From the NCBI GenBank assembly GCA_017512045.1, contig JAFWHE010000020.1:1-47519 (forward strand): a stretch of 47,519 bases of DNA, given 5' to 3'. The position numbers and the translations under genes were made by a program. The notes below the pieces were generated by a model. The model saw nothing but the letters and a program-made list of their open reading frames with translations, was not told the DNA's origin and did no database searches. Each line of letters starts with the position of its first letter. Within the stretch, counting starts at the first letter, position 1. The stretch is from Candidatus Saccharimonadota bacterium (GTDB lineage Bacteria; Patescibacteriota; Saccharimonadia; Saccharimonadales; Saccharimonadaceae). This document shows, one piece after another, positions 8,003-16,108 of the stretch.

Positions 8003-8689
8003 ATGGAGAGTGAGGTAAATGGTATTTTGGTGGCGGCGCACGAGCTAAAGGCTCCGCTAGGTCTTTTGCGTCAACTCGCTTTTTCACTCGACTACGCCAA
8101 GGATAAGGAAGATTTACAACATATCCAGTCGCAAATGATAGATGTATCGGATCGTGCTTTGCGCCAGGTCCAGGATCTCACGAAGATTGCGCGTCTGGAT
8201 GATGGGCTTTTTGAGATGGAGCCAGTAGCGGTGCGGGCAGTTTGTGATGATGTAGTGATGGAGCTAAGGCACTTATTCCGTTTTAATCATCGCAACTTGG
8301 AGATTGATTATTGTAACCGTTCGCGCTTGGTGGTGGCAAACAGAGACTTGTTGTATAGTGTGATTTATAATTTTTGCCTCAATGCGATGCACTATTCGGA
8401 TGAGGAAACTAAGAGCGAGCTGAAGTTGTCTGATAAAAACGGCAAAGTACGTTTAGATGTGCGGGATTTTGGCCCAGCTTTGCCGATGGATGTGTGGCGT
8501 AGTCTCAAAAACGGCTGGGTGAAGAAGCCGACCAGTATTGCTATGCGGCCGGGGTCTTCTGGGCTGGGACTCTATATTGCGTCCAAATTCTCACAATATA
8601 TGAACGCGAATGTCGGCGCAGTTAGACATCGTGATGGTACGAGCTTTTTCATCGAACTAAATCCATCTAAGCAAGCGAGCCTATTCTGA
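8003..8689 (+). CDS. Minimal soluble sensor histidine kinase
   Basis: A 228-aa protein consisting only of a kinase core. The HisKA H-box AAHELKAPLGLLRQL places the phospho-acceptor His at residue 13. The HATPase_c domain has the N-box YNFCLNAMHYS, G1 VRDFGPALP and G2 GSSGLGLYIAS. There is no membrane segment or recognisable sensor domain, which is unusual. It must sense in the cytoplasm or through a partner. The stop overlaps the start of the response regulator (TGATG), so the two are coupled. A TAAAAT box lies 7 nt before the ATG. Confidence 0.88.
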   Translation: MESEVNGILVAAHELKAPLGLLRQLAFSLDYAKDKEDLQHIQSQMIDVSDRALRQVQDLTKIARLDDGLFEMEPVAVRAVCDDVVMELRHLFRFNHRNLEIDYCNRSRLVVANRDLLYSVIYNFCLNAMHYSDEETKSELKLSDKNGKVRLDVRDFGPALPMDVWRSLKNGWVKKPTSIAMRPGSSGLGLYIASKFSQYMNANVGAVRHRDGTSFFIELNPSKQASLF

Positions 8690-9087
8690 TGATTTATGTG
8701 ATTGATGATGATGTGATAATGGCGGAGTGCATCACCAGAGTTATTGCGCAACGATTTCCAGCAGAAGAATGCGAGATTTTTACTAACGGCATCCAGGCGA
8801 TACAAGAAATCAATGGGGAAGTGAAACTGATTTTTTTGGATATTTTACTAGATGGGCCAGATGGATTCGCCTTCTTAAATGAGTTGATGTCATATAATGA
8901 CACAGCAAAGATTCCAGTAGTAATTGTAACATCACTCAAAATCAAGCAAGATTTGTCAGGCTATGGCGTGGTGAAAGTTTTGGATAAATCCACCATGAAG
9001 CCAGAAGAAATTGTTAGTATAGCAGAAAAATATTTATGCAAAAAACCGTTGCATAGTGATTCCATAGCTGGGGAGGCAGAAAAATGA
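8689..9087 (+). CDS. Stand-alone response regulator receiver
   Basis: A 132-aa receiver domain with the acidic pocket DDD near residues 6-8, phospho-acceptor D in LIFLDILLDGPDG (about residue 52), T in VIVTS and K in VLDKST. There is no DNA-binding or enzymatic output domain. It is probably phosphorylated by the kinase encoded directly upstream and acts through protein contacts, like CheY or Spo0F. Its stop overlaps the recO start (ATGA), an odd coupling of signalling with DNA repair. Confidence 0.9.
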   Translation: MIYVIDDDVIMAECITRVIAQRFPAEECEIFTNGIQAIQEINGEVKLIFLDILLDGPDGFAFLNELMSYNDTAKIPVVIVTSLKIKQDLSGYGVVKVLDKSTMKPEEIVSIAEKYLCKKPLHSDSIAGEAEK

Positions 9088-9812
9088 GAGAAATACCAAA
9101 CAGGGATTTGAGAACCAAGGCCATCGTGCTGAAGCGTACTAATTATGGCGAGGCTGATAGAATTTTAAATCTACTTACACCAGAAGGGAAAATGTCTGCC
9201 TTGGCTAGAAGTGTACGCAAGGAAAAATCACGCCTGGCTGGCGGGATAGAAATGTTTTGTCTGTCTGAAGTAGTATTGCATAAGGGGAAGAGCGACATGG
9301 CGACGCTCACTTCTGCCAAGATGCTGGAATTTTATCGTGGGATATTGACAGATTTGGATATTATGGAAATAGCCTCTGATATTCTAAAAAAAGCTTCCCA
9401 TGCAGCAGATTTGGCTGGTGATGGTGAATATTTTTCTTTGGTTCAACAGTGTCTAAAGGCATTGTCTGATATCTCATCTAGTGATTTGTCTGCGGACGCA
9501 AATGCCACGAAAAATGCGAAAATTGAATTGGTGCAGGCTTGGTTTTGTTTTAATCTGGCAAAGAATAAAGGTGAACAAATGAATTTGCTATATGATGTTG
9601 ACGGCGAAAAATTAAAAAAAGATCAGAAATATACTTGGGATAGCACAGAGGCGGCCCTACGCCCGGCCGAAAGAGGAAAGATTGGTGCGAACGAAATCAA
9701 AATGATGCGACTAATGCTGGCGGCGGATTTGCCATTGATTTTGCGCGTAGCTGGTGCGGAAGAGATGGCTGGGGAGATTTTGTATATTGCAAAAGCCATA
9801 AACCAGTTTTAA
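9084..9812 (+). CDS. recO: DNA repair protein RecO
   Basis: A 242-aa RecO. The N-terminal OB-fold starts with RTKAIVLKRTNYGEADRI and LLTPEGKMSALARSVRKEKSRLAGG, a highly typical RecO beginning, followed by a helical domain. RecO works with RecR, and RecF where present, to load RecA on SSB-coated DNA and to anneal strands. The usual zinc-finger cysteines of many RecO proteins are not obvious. It is coupled to the receiver gene by an ATGA overlap. Confidence 0.88.
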   Translation: MREIPNRDLRTKAIVLKRTNYGEADRILNLLTPEGKMSALARSVRKEKSRLAGGIEMFCLSEVVLHKGKSDMATLTSAKMLEFYRGILTDLDIMEIASDILKKASHAADLAGDGEYFSLVQQCLKALSDISSSDLSADANATKNAKIELVQAWFCFNLAKNKGEQMNLLYDVDGEKLKKDQKYTWDSTEAALRPAERGKIGANEIKMMRLMLAADLPLILRVAGAEEMAGEILYIAKAINQF

Positions 9813-9827
9813 TGTTATAATAATTAT

Positions 9828-11186
9828 ATGAGCAAAACAGAGAATAAGTTAGAAGATATTGTTAGTTTATGTAAAAGGCGGGGATTCATTTTTCCAGGCA
9901 GTGATGTTTATGGTGGTATGGCTGGGACTTGGGATTTCGGCCCGCTGGGTGTGATTTTGAAGAAAAAGTTGATGGATGCTTGGTGGAAATTCTGGGTGGA
10001 AGACAGGGAAGATATGTATGCAGTGGATGCGGCAATCATTATGAATCCTATTACTTGGGAAGCATCTGGACATACCGCTACTTTTTCTGATCCACTAGTG
10101 GAATGTGGTGCTTGCCACGGCAGATTCCGTGCAGATAAGTTAGCAGATGGTGTGAACGAGAGTGTTACGACGGAAGAATTCCTAGCGCAGAAAGTAAACT
10201 GTCCGACTTGTGGCAAATGCGAATGGGGGCCGATTCGCAAGTTCAATATGATGTTCACTACTCATGTTGGTGCAGTATTGCCGGATGATACAGACGAAGA
10301 GCTAGTAAAAAAATCTATCACATATTTGCGCCCAGAAACTGCACAGGGAATATTTACAAATTACAAAAATGTCGTTGATACGATTTATCCGAATATTCCT
10401 TTTGGTATTGCACAGCAGGGGAAAGCGTTTAGGAATGAGATTTCCCCACGTGATTTTATTCTGCGCGATCGTGAATGTTCGCAGATGGAGATAGAATATT
10501 TCGTCCGTCCAGATGGTTGGGAAAGCGCTTTTGATGATTTATTAAAGGAATATCAACGTTTCTTATCGGAAGAAATGGGGCTGAGTAGCGAGAAGATTCA
10601 TCTCTTGGAAGTACCAGCAGAGGATAGAGCGCATTATTCTAAACGTACTGTAGACTTAGAATATGATTATCCTAATGGTCGCGAAGAGTTAATGGGGATT
10701 GCCTATCGGACGGATTTTGATTTGCAGAATATTGCAAGAGCTTCTGGTAAAAATATGGAGTATCGCGACAAAAATACTGGCGAGGTCTTTGTTCCACATG
10801 TGGTAGAGCCATCAATTGGTGTAGAGAGATTGATTATGGCAGTATTGACGGATGCCTATGCAGAAGACGAAATTGACGGAAATAAGCGTGTGGTATTACG
10901 TTTGCCAGAAAATTTAGCTCCATATCGTTTTTGCGTTTCTCCTTTGCTCAAGAATAAACCAGAGTTAGTAGAAAAAGCAAAGAATGTATATCAGCTTTTG
11001 CGTGAGAAATATGGCAATGTGACCTGGGATGATTCCGGCAACATTGGCAAGCGCTATCGCAAGCAAGACGAAGTCGGTACGCCAAAATGTGTAGTGATAG
11101 ATTTTGATACGTTAGAAGATGATACGGTTACCGTGCGTGATCGTGATACGGCAGAGCAAGAGCGCGTGAAAATAGCTGAATTGTAA
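9828..11186 (+). CDS. glyS: Glycyl-tRNA synthetase (class II, dimeric)
   Basis: A 452-aa enzyme that charges tRNA-Gly. The N-terminal class II segment has SLCKRRGFIFPGSDVYGG and GTWDFGPLG. Two CxxC pairs (CGACHGRF and CPTCGKC) form a likely zinc knuckle near residues 88-130. Then come FRNEISPRDFILRDRECSQME (motif 2 region), PSIGVERLIMAVL (motif 3) and an anticodon-binding domain with DDSGNIGKRYRKQDEVGTP. This is the eukaryote/Gram-positive alpha2 form rather than the GlyQ/GlyS tetramer. TATAAT ends 6 nt before the ATG (leaderless). A terminator follows. Confidence 0.95.
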   Translation: MSKTENKLEDIVSLCKRRGFIFPGSDVYGGMAGTWDFGPLGVILKKKLMDAWWKFWVEDREDMYAVDAAIIMNPITWEASGHTATFSDPLVECGACHGRFRADKLADGVNESVTTEEFLAQKVNCPTCGKCEWGPIRKFNMMFTTHVGAVLPDDTDEELVKKSITYLRPETAQGIFTNYKNVVDTIYPNIPFGIAQQGKAFRNEISPRDFILRDRECSQMEIEYFVRPDGWESAFDDLLKEYQRFLSEEMGLSSEKIHLLEVPAEDRAHYSKRTVDLEYDYPNGREELMGIAYRTDFDLQNIARASGKNMEYRDKNTGEVFVPHVVEPSIGVERLIMAVLTDAYAEDEIDGNKRVVLRLPENLAPYRFCVSPLLKNKPELVEKAKNVYQLLREKYGNVTWDDSGNIGKRYRKQDEVGTPKCVVIDFDTLEDDTVTVRDRDTAEQERVKIAEL

Positions 11187-11219
11187 CAAAAAAAGAAACC
11201 CTTTACGGGTTTCTTTTTT
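11187..11219. terminator. Bidirectional terminator between glyS and ppa
   Basis: An A run and a T run flank the hairpin GAAACCC TTTA CGGGTTTC, between two convergent genes. It can stop transcription from both sides. Confidence 0.9.
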
Positions 11220-11229
11220 ATAGACCATC

Positions 11230-11760
11230 TTATTTCTTGTTCCAGCGTTCGATTGCGGCTTTGATGACGTCTTTGGCTTCTTTCGTGTCGCCAAATTTTT
11301 CTACCTTAGTAGTGCCAGGCTTCTTTAAATCTTTGTAATGATTGAAGTGGAATTCAATTTGTTCAATAAGACGTTTCGGTAGGTCCTCCAGAGTCTGATA
11401 GCAATCACCATTATTACGGTCATCAGCTGGGACGGCAATAATCTTGTCATCTACTTCGCCATCATCCACGAATTTCATCACACCAAGTATGCGAGCAGTA
11501 GTATAAATACCGGTCGTGAGTGGCTGCTCTGTGATAAGCAAAACATCTAGCTCATCTCCATCTTCATCAAGCGTTTGTGGAATGAAGCCATAATTGCAAG
11601 GCTTAGCAAAAGCGATTGGCTCTACGCGATCCAGCATAAAACAAGCTTTCTCGCGATCCCACTCAATCTTGTGGTTGCTACCGGTCGGAATTTCTACGAC
11701 GACATTGATCTCGCCATTTTCGTAATCACCTGGGGTTAAGATTTTGTTAAAATCTGCCAT
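11230..11760 (-). CDS. ppa: Inorganic pyrophosphatase (family I)
   Basis: A 176-aa soluble pyrophosphatase that hydrolyses PPi to phosphate. The family I signature DEDGDELDVLL contains the metal-binding aspartates, with the flanking YGFIPQTL and MKFVDDGEVDDKIIAVPADD. Length is normal (E. coli 176). A Shine-Dalgarno-like GGAG lies 5 nt upstream of the ATG on the minus strand. Confidence 0.96.
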   Translation of the reverse strand: MADFNKILTPGDYENGEINVVVEIPTGSNHKIEWDREKACFMLDRVEPIAFAKPCNYGFIPQTLDEDGDELDVLLITEQPLTTGIYTTARILGVMKFVDDGEVDDKIIAVPADDRNNGDCYQTLEDLPKRLIEQIEFHFNHYKDLKKPGTTKVEKFGDTKEAKDVIKAAIERWNKK

Positions 11761-11927
11761 TTTTTCTCCTATTTTCTCTTTTATTGCTATATATTATATC
11801 ACTCAGACACCAGAATTTGAAGATTTCATCCCGCCCATGCTTGCACTGGCATCATGATTTCGGAGAAATCAAGCGTTTTCTTGGTACTTTTTTTCAATGA
11901 TTTTTTCAAAAAACGGCCAAAAAATCC

Positions 11928-11956
11928 TTGCATAAACAATTATGTTTATGTATAAT
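11928..11956 (+). promoter_or_regulatory. Promoter with internal operator-like palindrome upstream of the FISUMP gene
   Basis: TTGCAT (11928-11933) and TATAAT (11951-11956) are spaced by 17 nt. The spacer carries a perfect 7-bp inverted repeat, CATAAAC-AATTAT-GTTTATG (11931-11950), which fills the whole gap between the boxes. A dimeric repressor binding there would block RNA polymerase. About 60 nt of leader follow before a strong Shine-Dalgarno. Confidence 0.7.
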
Positions 11957-12022
11957 AAGGTAATCAGGGAAAAGTCACAAATTGATTTTTCTGGGAGGTA
12001 AAATTATAAAAAAGGAGGTGTG

Positions 12023-14362
12023 ATGGGCGACATAAAGAAGCCTATTCAATCTAGAAAGGACCTATACTCCAAGAGGAAGGAATGGAGAGCTATAGGTACT
12101 TCGGAAAGAGGGGGATACAAAAATATCTTGTTGGGTGCCGCACCGGTGTTCTTGTTGGCTTTTGTGGTGGCGTTTTTAGCGGCTTCGATTATTACCCCGA
12201 CTAGACCTTCCGATGCCTCCACTACTAATCTCACTACTACTCAGGTTACGCGCAATGCCAATAATTATTACATTCGTCTCTGGGCAGATTCTGATGTCAA
12301 TCTGGATCTCACCTCTGGATCCAGCGCTCCGATGACAGTTGCAGAAACAACAGTCAAAGCTTTCACCAACTCTCCTTCCGGTTATAAGCTTTACCTTGGC
12401 ACGACCAGTAGTAATACCTCCCTTATCTTAGAAAATGAAACTAATGCCATTTCTAGCATTGGCGTCACACCAGATAATGCTACTGCGCTCACCGCTAATA
12501 CTTGGGGATTTGCTGTCAACGGTACTAATCCTGGTTCTCCTGCTCCATGGTATGGTACCACTCGTACCACTGGTGTTTCTATGTCTGCTAATGAGGAGAC
12601 TTTTGCTGGTGTTCCTGCCTATGGTTCGGAAGGGAATGCCTTGCTTTCTACAACTACTCGGGCCAATGGCACTGGCGGCACAGCAGAAGAGGATGAAGCT
12701 CAGGCAGATAATGTCGGTGTTTATTATGCCGTGCGGGCTAATTCTAGCTTGCCATCTGGTAGATATTCCAACACAGTTGCTTATACTGCGTTAGCAGAGG
12801 CTAGTAGTACTGGAGATTTTGAGGCGGACTTCTCGCCAGCCTACTATGTCCGTCCTACCCGTATGGAGGCGATGGGTACTATCGGAACCAGCACCGGTCA
12901 GACTTTGACAATTAATACTTCTATTTATACTACTGCTACGGCAGACATCGGCACTGCTTCTGTCACTCTCCAGGGTGGCCCACTCTCTACTGGTCATGGC
13001 GAGGATGATGTACAACAGACTTATATCTGTTCTAACCCTAATGTCGCTGTGGTGGATGATCTCGTTCAAGTTACCTGTACTTTGCCAATCGCTTACGCAG
13101 GGAAGTATAACCTAAAGGTTCACCTAGACAGATTTAATGCTGATTTCGAGACACCATATTACTACTATGTCACTTGGCAGACAGTTTCTGCGATGCAGGA
13201 AATGAGCTACGCTCCACCAACTGTGGATGTTTATAAGCTGAATCAGGCTGGCACTGACTATGAACTAACTTCGCTAGAGACTAAGGGCTCCGTCTGTGCT
13301 ACTGCAACTGATCCAACTAATAAGACACACGTTACATCCAACCCGGTGGCAGATACGCCATTCTATCGCCCAGTTGATGTGGCAGGTCATGCAACAGGTG
13401 CTCGTACTGATAATCTCAACTCTAGTACCACGGCAGCTCTCTGGACACCAAGTACGACAGTTGCAGCGAATAGCGTTCCAGAAATCTTCCTGAAGGATGT
13501 CCGCGATTATGTCTTCTACACTGAAGCGAAACCAGAAGAAACAAGTGATGGCGAAATTGGTGGCGGTTATATTCAAGCAGAGTATTACCGTATTCGCAAA
13601 CTTGCTGATGGTAACTGTTGGATGACGGAGAATATGGACCATCCACAACAGAAGGATCACTATTACTTTGCCTGGGATACCGATCTCAATTCTAAGACCA
13701 AGTGGGCACCAACGGATGACTTCATAGATGGTACGCTTGCTGGTACAAACATTTCCCATGTAGATGCAGCTTATGACCACGATCATACATATTATGGTAA
13801 CGGTTGTAGTAACTCTTGGGGTACTTCCGGTGAGGGTGGTAGTATCTACTCATGTCCAGCCACAGATGATGGTACTACTCCAGGCCATGATGGCGCCGCT
13901 GGCGGTCGCATCGTGAAGACCTATGACAACGAGGAACAGAAAAACGGTACATACTATCACTATGAAGCGGCTAGCGTAGGCGAGGGGTCTAAGATCTCCA
14001 CCAACAACGCCAATGTGCCTGACACATTCTGTCCGACTGGCTGGCAATTGCCGTATTCTGGAACCGGCGGTTCCTATTACAACGCTTCCAAATCCTGGTC
14101 CTACTTATTCACTACCTATGGGTATGGGGATAATGCGAGTGGGAATATCAGAAGTTATCAAACATCATATATACTCTCTGGCTACTATTATTGGGGTACT
14201 GGCAAGCTTTACGGTCAATCTTCTAACGGTCGCTATTGGTCACCCAGTGCAGCTAACAGCACTGCTGGATACTGTCTGGACATGTATAGTGTACGCTCGT
14301 ATAATGCTAGCGTTGGTAATAAGCTCATGGGATTTGCTTTGCGTTGTGTGACGAGGATTTAG
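12023..14362 (+). CDS. Large surface protein with C-terminal FISUMP domain (expressed variable gene)
   Basis: A 779-aa protein. A basic cytoplasmic N-terminus precedes one membrane anchor or uncleaved signal at about residues 34-58. Thr/Ser-rich external repeats follow, then a beta-rich region, then from about residue 500 a FISUMP-type domain: YYRIRKLADGNCWMTENM, FCPTGWQLP and the closing GFALRCVTRI. FISUMP (Fibrobacter succinogenes major paralogous) domains resemble the C-type-lectin/FGE fold. The last 85 or so residues are homologous to nine dispersed cassettes and hold the variable codons. I prefer the ATG at 12023 over the GTG at 12020, because AAAGGAGG ends just upstream. This is the only intact copy in the window and probably the expressed one. 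Confidence 0.85.
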   Translation: MGDIKKPIQSRKDLYSKRKEWRAIGTSERGGYKNILLGAAPVFLLAFVVAFLAASIITPTRPSDASTTNLTTTQVTRNANNYYIRLWADSDVNLDLTSGSSAPMTVAETTVKAFTNSPSGYKLYLGTTSSNTSLILENETNAISSIGVTPDNATALTANTWGFAVNGTNPGSPAPWYGTTRTTGVSMSANEETFAGVPAYGSEGNALLSTTTRANGTGGTAEEDEAQADNVGVYYAVRANSSLPSGRYSNTVAYTALAEASSTGDFEADFSPAYYVRPTRMEAMGTIGTSTGQTLTINTSIYTTATADIGTASVTLQGGPLSTGHGEDDVQQTYICSNPNVAVVDDLVQVTCTLPIAYAGKYNLKVHLDRFNADFETPYYYYVTWQTVSAMQEMSYAPPTVDVYKLNQAGTDYELTSLETKGSVCATATDPTNKTHVTSNPVADTPFYRPVDVAGHATGARTDNLNSSTTAALWTPSTTVAANSVPEIFLKDVRDYVFYTEAKPEETSDGEIGGGYIQAEYYRIRKLADGNCWMTENMDHPQQKDHYYFAWDTDLNSKTKWAPTDDFIDGTLAGTNISHVDAAYDHDHTYYGNGCSNSWGTSGEGGSIYSCPATDDGTTPGHDGAAGGRIVKTYDNEEQKNGTYYHYEAASVGEGSKISTNNANVPDTFCPTGWQLPYSGTGGSYYNASKSWSYLFTTYGYGDNASGNIRSYQTSYILSGYYYWGTGKLYGQSSNGRYWSPSAANSTAGYCLDMYSVRSYNASVGNKLMGFALRCVTRI
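14110..14350 (+). repeat. Variable C-terminal segment of the intact FISUMP gene (reference copy of the cassette family)
   Basis: It begins with the shared block YLFTTYGYGDN (around 14102-14135), continues through SGYYYWGTGKLYG and ends at GFALRCV. Nucleotide identity to the dispersed cassettes is highest in the two flanks and lower in the middle. Several variable codons here are also NNY (TAC, GGT, CGC, GCT, TAC), but the backbone is more divergent than in cassettes A, B, C, E and F. Confidence 0.75.
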
Positions 14363-14375
14363 CATCCTGAAATTC

Positions 14376-14407
14376 AAAAATCCCTCCCCCATCAAGGAGG
14401 GATTTTT
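14376..14407 (+). terminator. Rho-independent terminator after the FISUMP gene
   Basis: An A run and a T run flank the stem AATCCCTCC / GGAGGGATT, starting 14 nt after the stop codon. Confidence 0.88.
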
Positions 14408-14446
14408 GCTGGGTTCTGAGTACGGAAATTCTTACGATACGCATTT

Positions 14447-14497
14447 TATCCCAGAAGCGGAAATCAACGATAGGCAGATTTCCATGCTTCTGGGATA
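14447..14497. repeat. Long inverted repeat
   Basis: Arms TATCCCAGAAGC + GGAAATC (14447-14465) and GATTTCC + GCTTCTGGGATA (14477-14497) pair over 19 bp with a 2-nt bulge and an 11-nt loop. There is no T run, so it is not a simple terminator. It could be an RNA hairpin or a protein-binding palindrome. Confidence 0.6.
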
Positions 14498-14507
14498 ATA
14501 ATATCTC

Positions 14508-14536
14508 TCGCCGGCTTTGCCGGCCGGAACTTTTTT
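14508..14536 (+). terminator. Terminator-like hairpin
   Basis: GCCGGC-TTT-GCCGGC is followed by GGAAC and a run of six T. It lies between the long inverted repeat and the two tandem promoter/hairpin units. Confidence 0.7.
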
Positions 14537-14571
14537 ATAGCTTAGCAACCCGGTGAGTCTAAAAATCACTC

Positions 14572-14660
14572 TTCACAGATACGACTTGGTGTGCCATAAT
14601 GAAATTATTCGAGGTTACTCGCAATCCCCCCCTTCCACAACGGTTGGGGGGAACATTTAT
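14572..14660 (+). ncRNA. Putative small RNA unit 1 (promoter plus two hairpins)
   Basis: TTCACA (14572-14577), 17 nt, CATAAT (14595-14600). Then comes a small hairpin CGAG-GTTA-CTCG and a G/C stem CCCCCC / GGGGGG followed by an A/T-rich stretch. Unit 2 downstream repeats this plan with different bases in the stems. No ORF is present. The transcript would be about 50 nt. Function unknown. Confidence 0.4.
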
Positions 14661-14694
14661 TTGTAGAATATACCATGATCCAGATTTTTCTTCT

Positions 14695-14780
14695 TTACAA
14701 ATATAAGTCGGTGCGATATAATGTAAACATATTCGGGAATACCCGTCCAACCCCAGTCGCAAGATCTGGGGGCTATTTTT
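14695..14780 (+). ncRNA. Putative small RNA unit 2 (promoter plus two hairpins)
   Basis: TTTACA (14695-14700), 16 nt, TATAAT (14717-14722), then the hairpin CGGG-AATA-CCCG and the stem CCCCAG / CTGGGG ending in CTATTTTT. The first stem differs from unit 1 by a compensatory change (GAG/CTC to GGG/CCC), which supports a selected RNA structure. The T run overlaps the 3' end of the opposing PemK gene. Confidence 0.4.
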
Positions 14781-15171
14781 CGCCCAAATATAACCTCCTA
14801 AAACCATCTCTCACTAATGCGTAATCGGAATTTGGAATTATGCCCATGCGTTTGTTTAATCTAGAAACGCTCATTATCCGTATTTGAGATAAAACGGCAT
14901 ACTGTGATTTATTCTTAAAAGTAAAAGGAGCATACCAAGACCCACTATGTTCCTGCGACGTTAGTGGAACAGCTAAGAAACTGAATTTACTCAATTTTTT
15001 AAATATTAAGACTGGACGAGTAAAACTAGTACTTTTACCATTTATCTCCACTCCAATGTTCTCGCCAACTGCCGCCCACCAGATTTCGCCTTCATGTATA
15101 GCACGAACTCTACCGATATTGTGAAGCTTTGCTTTCAGTTCTATCCACTCCCAAAAATGTTTTTCCTCCAT
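14773..15171 (-). CDS. PemK/MazF-like toxin family protein
   Basis: A 132-aa protein with the MazF/PemK layout: HEGEIWWAAVGENIG at the start of the barrel, RPVLIFKK, FLAVPLTS, then QYAVLSQIRIMSVSRL and a short C-terminal helix. Members are mostly sequence-specific mRNA endonucleases. I chose the ATG at 15171 (MEEKHFWEW) because GGAG lies 7 nt upstream. The frame stays open to 15333, but that extension looks unrelated. No antitoxin lies directly upstream, so it is an orphan in this window. Confidence 0.75.
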   Translation of the reverse strand: MEEKHFWEWIELKAKLHNIGRVRAIHEGEIWWAAVGENIGVEINGKSTSFTRPVLIFKKLSKFSFLAVPLTSQEHSGSWYAPFTFKNKSQYAVLSQIRIMSVSRLNKRMGIIPNSDYALVRDGFRRLYLGEK

Positions 15172-15463
15172 AGTTACTCCAATGGTTATTTTAACATTTG
15201 CCAAAAATACTCCCAACTCCAAAATGTATAACAAGAAATCTAAGGTGCGTTGAGAGCGATTTTTGTTTGAAATTATCTTATCAAAAGAATGGCTCGATTG
15301 CAACGATAAGCGGAATAGTTCTTGTGATCTCATAGCTCAGCAATTCTGCTTATGGATGCAGAACTTTTGGCGGTGTGATATATTGAATATACTACCAGAA
15401 TAAATGCCAAATCTTCTTGCGCTGCTAATGCGCTATAAATAATAAAAGTAAACGAGGAGTATT

Positions 15464-15490
15464 ATGGCAGATTTTGTATTGACTTTGTAA
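15464..15490 (+). CDS. Possible 8-codon leader peptide
   Basis: GAGGAG lies 6 nt before ATG-GCA-GAT-TTT-GTA-TTG-ACT-TTG-TAA. It overlaps the -35 box of the antitoxin promoter, so translation or transcription through it could affect that promoter. It may be chance. Confidence 0.25.
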   Translation: MADFVLTL

Positions 15491-15518
15491 TGCATTTGTA
15501 GTAAAATTGTAGTAAAAG
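15479..15518 (+). promoter_or_regulatory. Promoter and repeat operator of the RelB/YafQ-type module
   Basis: TTGACT (15479-15484), 17 nt, TAAAAT (15502-15507). A direct repeat TGTAGTAAAA occurs twice (15498-15507 and 15509-15518) over the -10 box and start site. That is the usual place for autorepression by an antitoxin. Confidence 0.6.
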
Positions 15519-15528
15519 GAGAAATAAT

Positions 15529-15825
15529 ATGAGTACTACAATACCAACACAGATTAGAATTGATGTGGAGACGAAGCGTGAGGCTAGCGCATTATTCCGT
15601 GAGCTGGGAATAGATATGTCTGGTGCTGTGAATATGTTTCTGCGACAATGTGTGCTGAGGCAGGGCATGCCTTTTGAGGTAAAGATGCCGGAGTATAAGA
15701 AAGAAGTATTAGAGGCTATGGAGGAGGCGAAGCAGCTGGCTCACGATCCAAACGCTGAGACTTATAAAACTTTTGAAGAATATCAGGAAGCAATGAGGAG
15801 ATATGTGGAGGATGAAGAACAATGA
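15529..15825 (+). CDS. RelB/DinJ-family antitoxin
   Basis: A 98-aa ribbon-helix-helix antitoxin. The N-terminal IPTQIRIDVETKREASALF and LGIDMSGAVNMFLRQCV match DinJ/RelB, and the acidic C-terminal tail would wrap the toxin. A strong Shine-Dalgarno (AAAGGAG) precedes it. It overlaps or abuts the toxin gene. It neutralises the toxin and represses its own operon. Confidence 0.9.
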   Translation: MSTTIPTQIRIDVETKREASALFRELGIDMSGAVNMFLRQCVLRQGMPFEVKMPEYKKEVLEAMEEAKQLAHDPNAETYKTFEEYQEAMRRYVEDEEQ

Positions 15826-16108
15826 AAAGATATACACAGTTATAACTACGGCGAAGTATAAGAAAAGCTACAGAAAAATGGTCAAGCGCGGTGTGGATAT
15901 TAGAACTCTTGATAAGGTTGTCAAGAAACTGTCTTACGGGAAACAGTTAGGCTTCAAATATCACGATCATATATTAAAAGGGAAGTATAGTGGATTTCAC
16001 GAATGTCACTTGATGCCTGATTGGCTGCTAATTTACAAAATAGAAGATGACATACTAATTCTGACTTTGATTGATACTGGTTCACATGCTGATTTGTTTG
16101 ATATGTGA
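15812..16108 (+). CDS. YafQ-family mRNA interferase toxin
   Basis: A 98-aa RelE/YafQ-superfamily ribosome-dependent endonuclease. The core YHDHILKGKYSGFHECHLMPDWLLIYKI and the ending LIDTGSHADLF are typical of YafQ, including the catalytic histidines (the motif is given here in parts: HDHILKG, FHECHLMPDW). The start is uncertain between 15803 and 15812. Both overlap the antitoxin gene and imply translational coupling. Confidence 0.88.
   Translation: MKNNEKIYTVITTAKYKKSYRKMVKRGVDIRTLDKVVKKLSYGKQLGFKYHDHILKGKYSGFHECHLMPDWLLIYKIEDDILILTLIDTGSHADLFDM

Noticed and set aside
13274-13786. 170-codon minus-strand ORF inside the FISUMP gene
   Set aside because: Antisense shadow of a well-supported gene with normal codon structure. 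Nothing supports expression.
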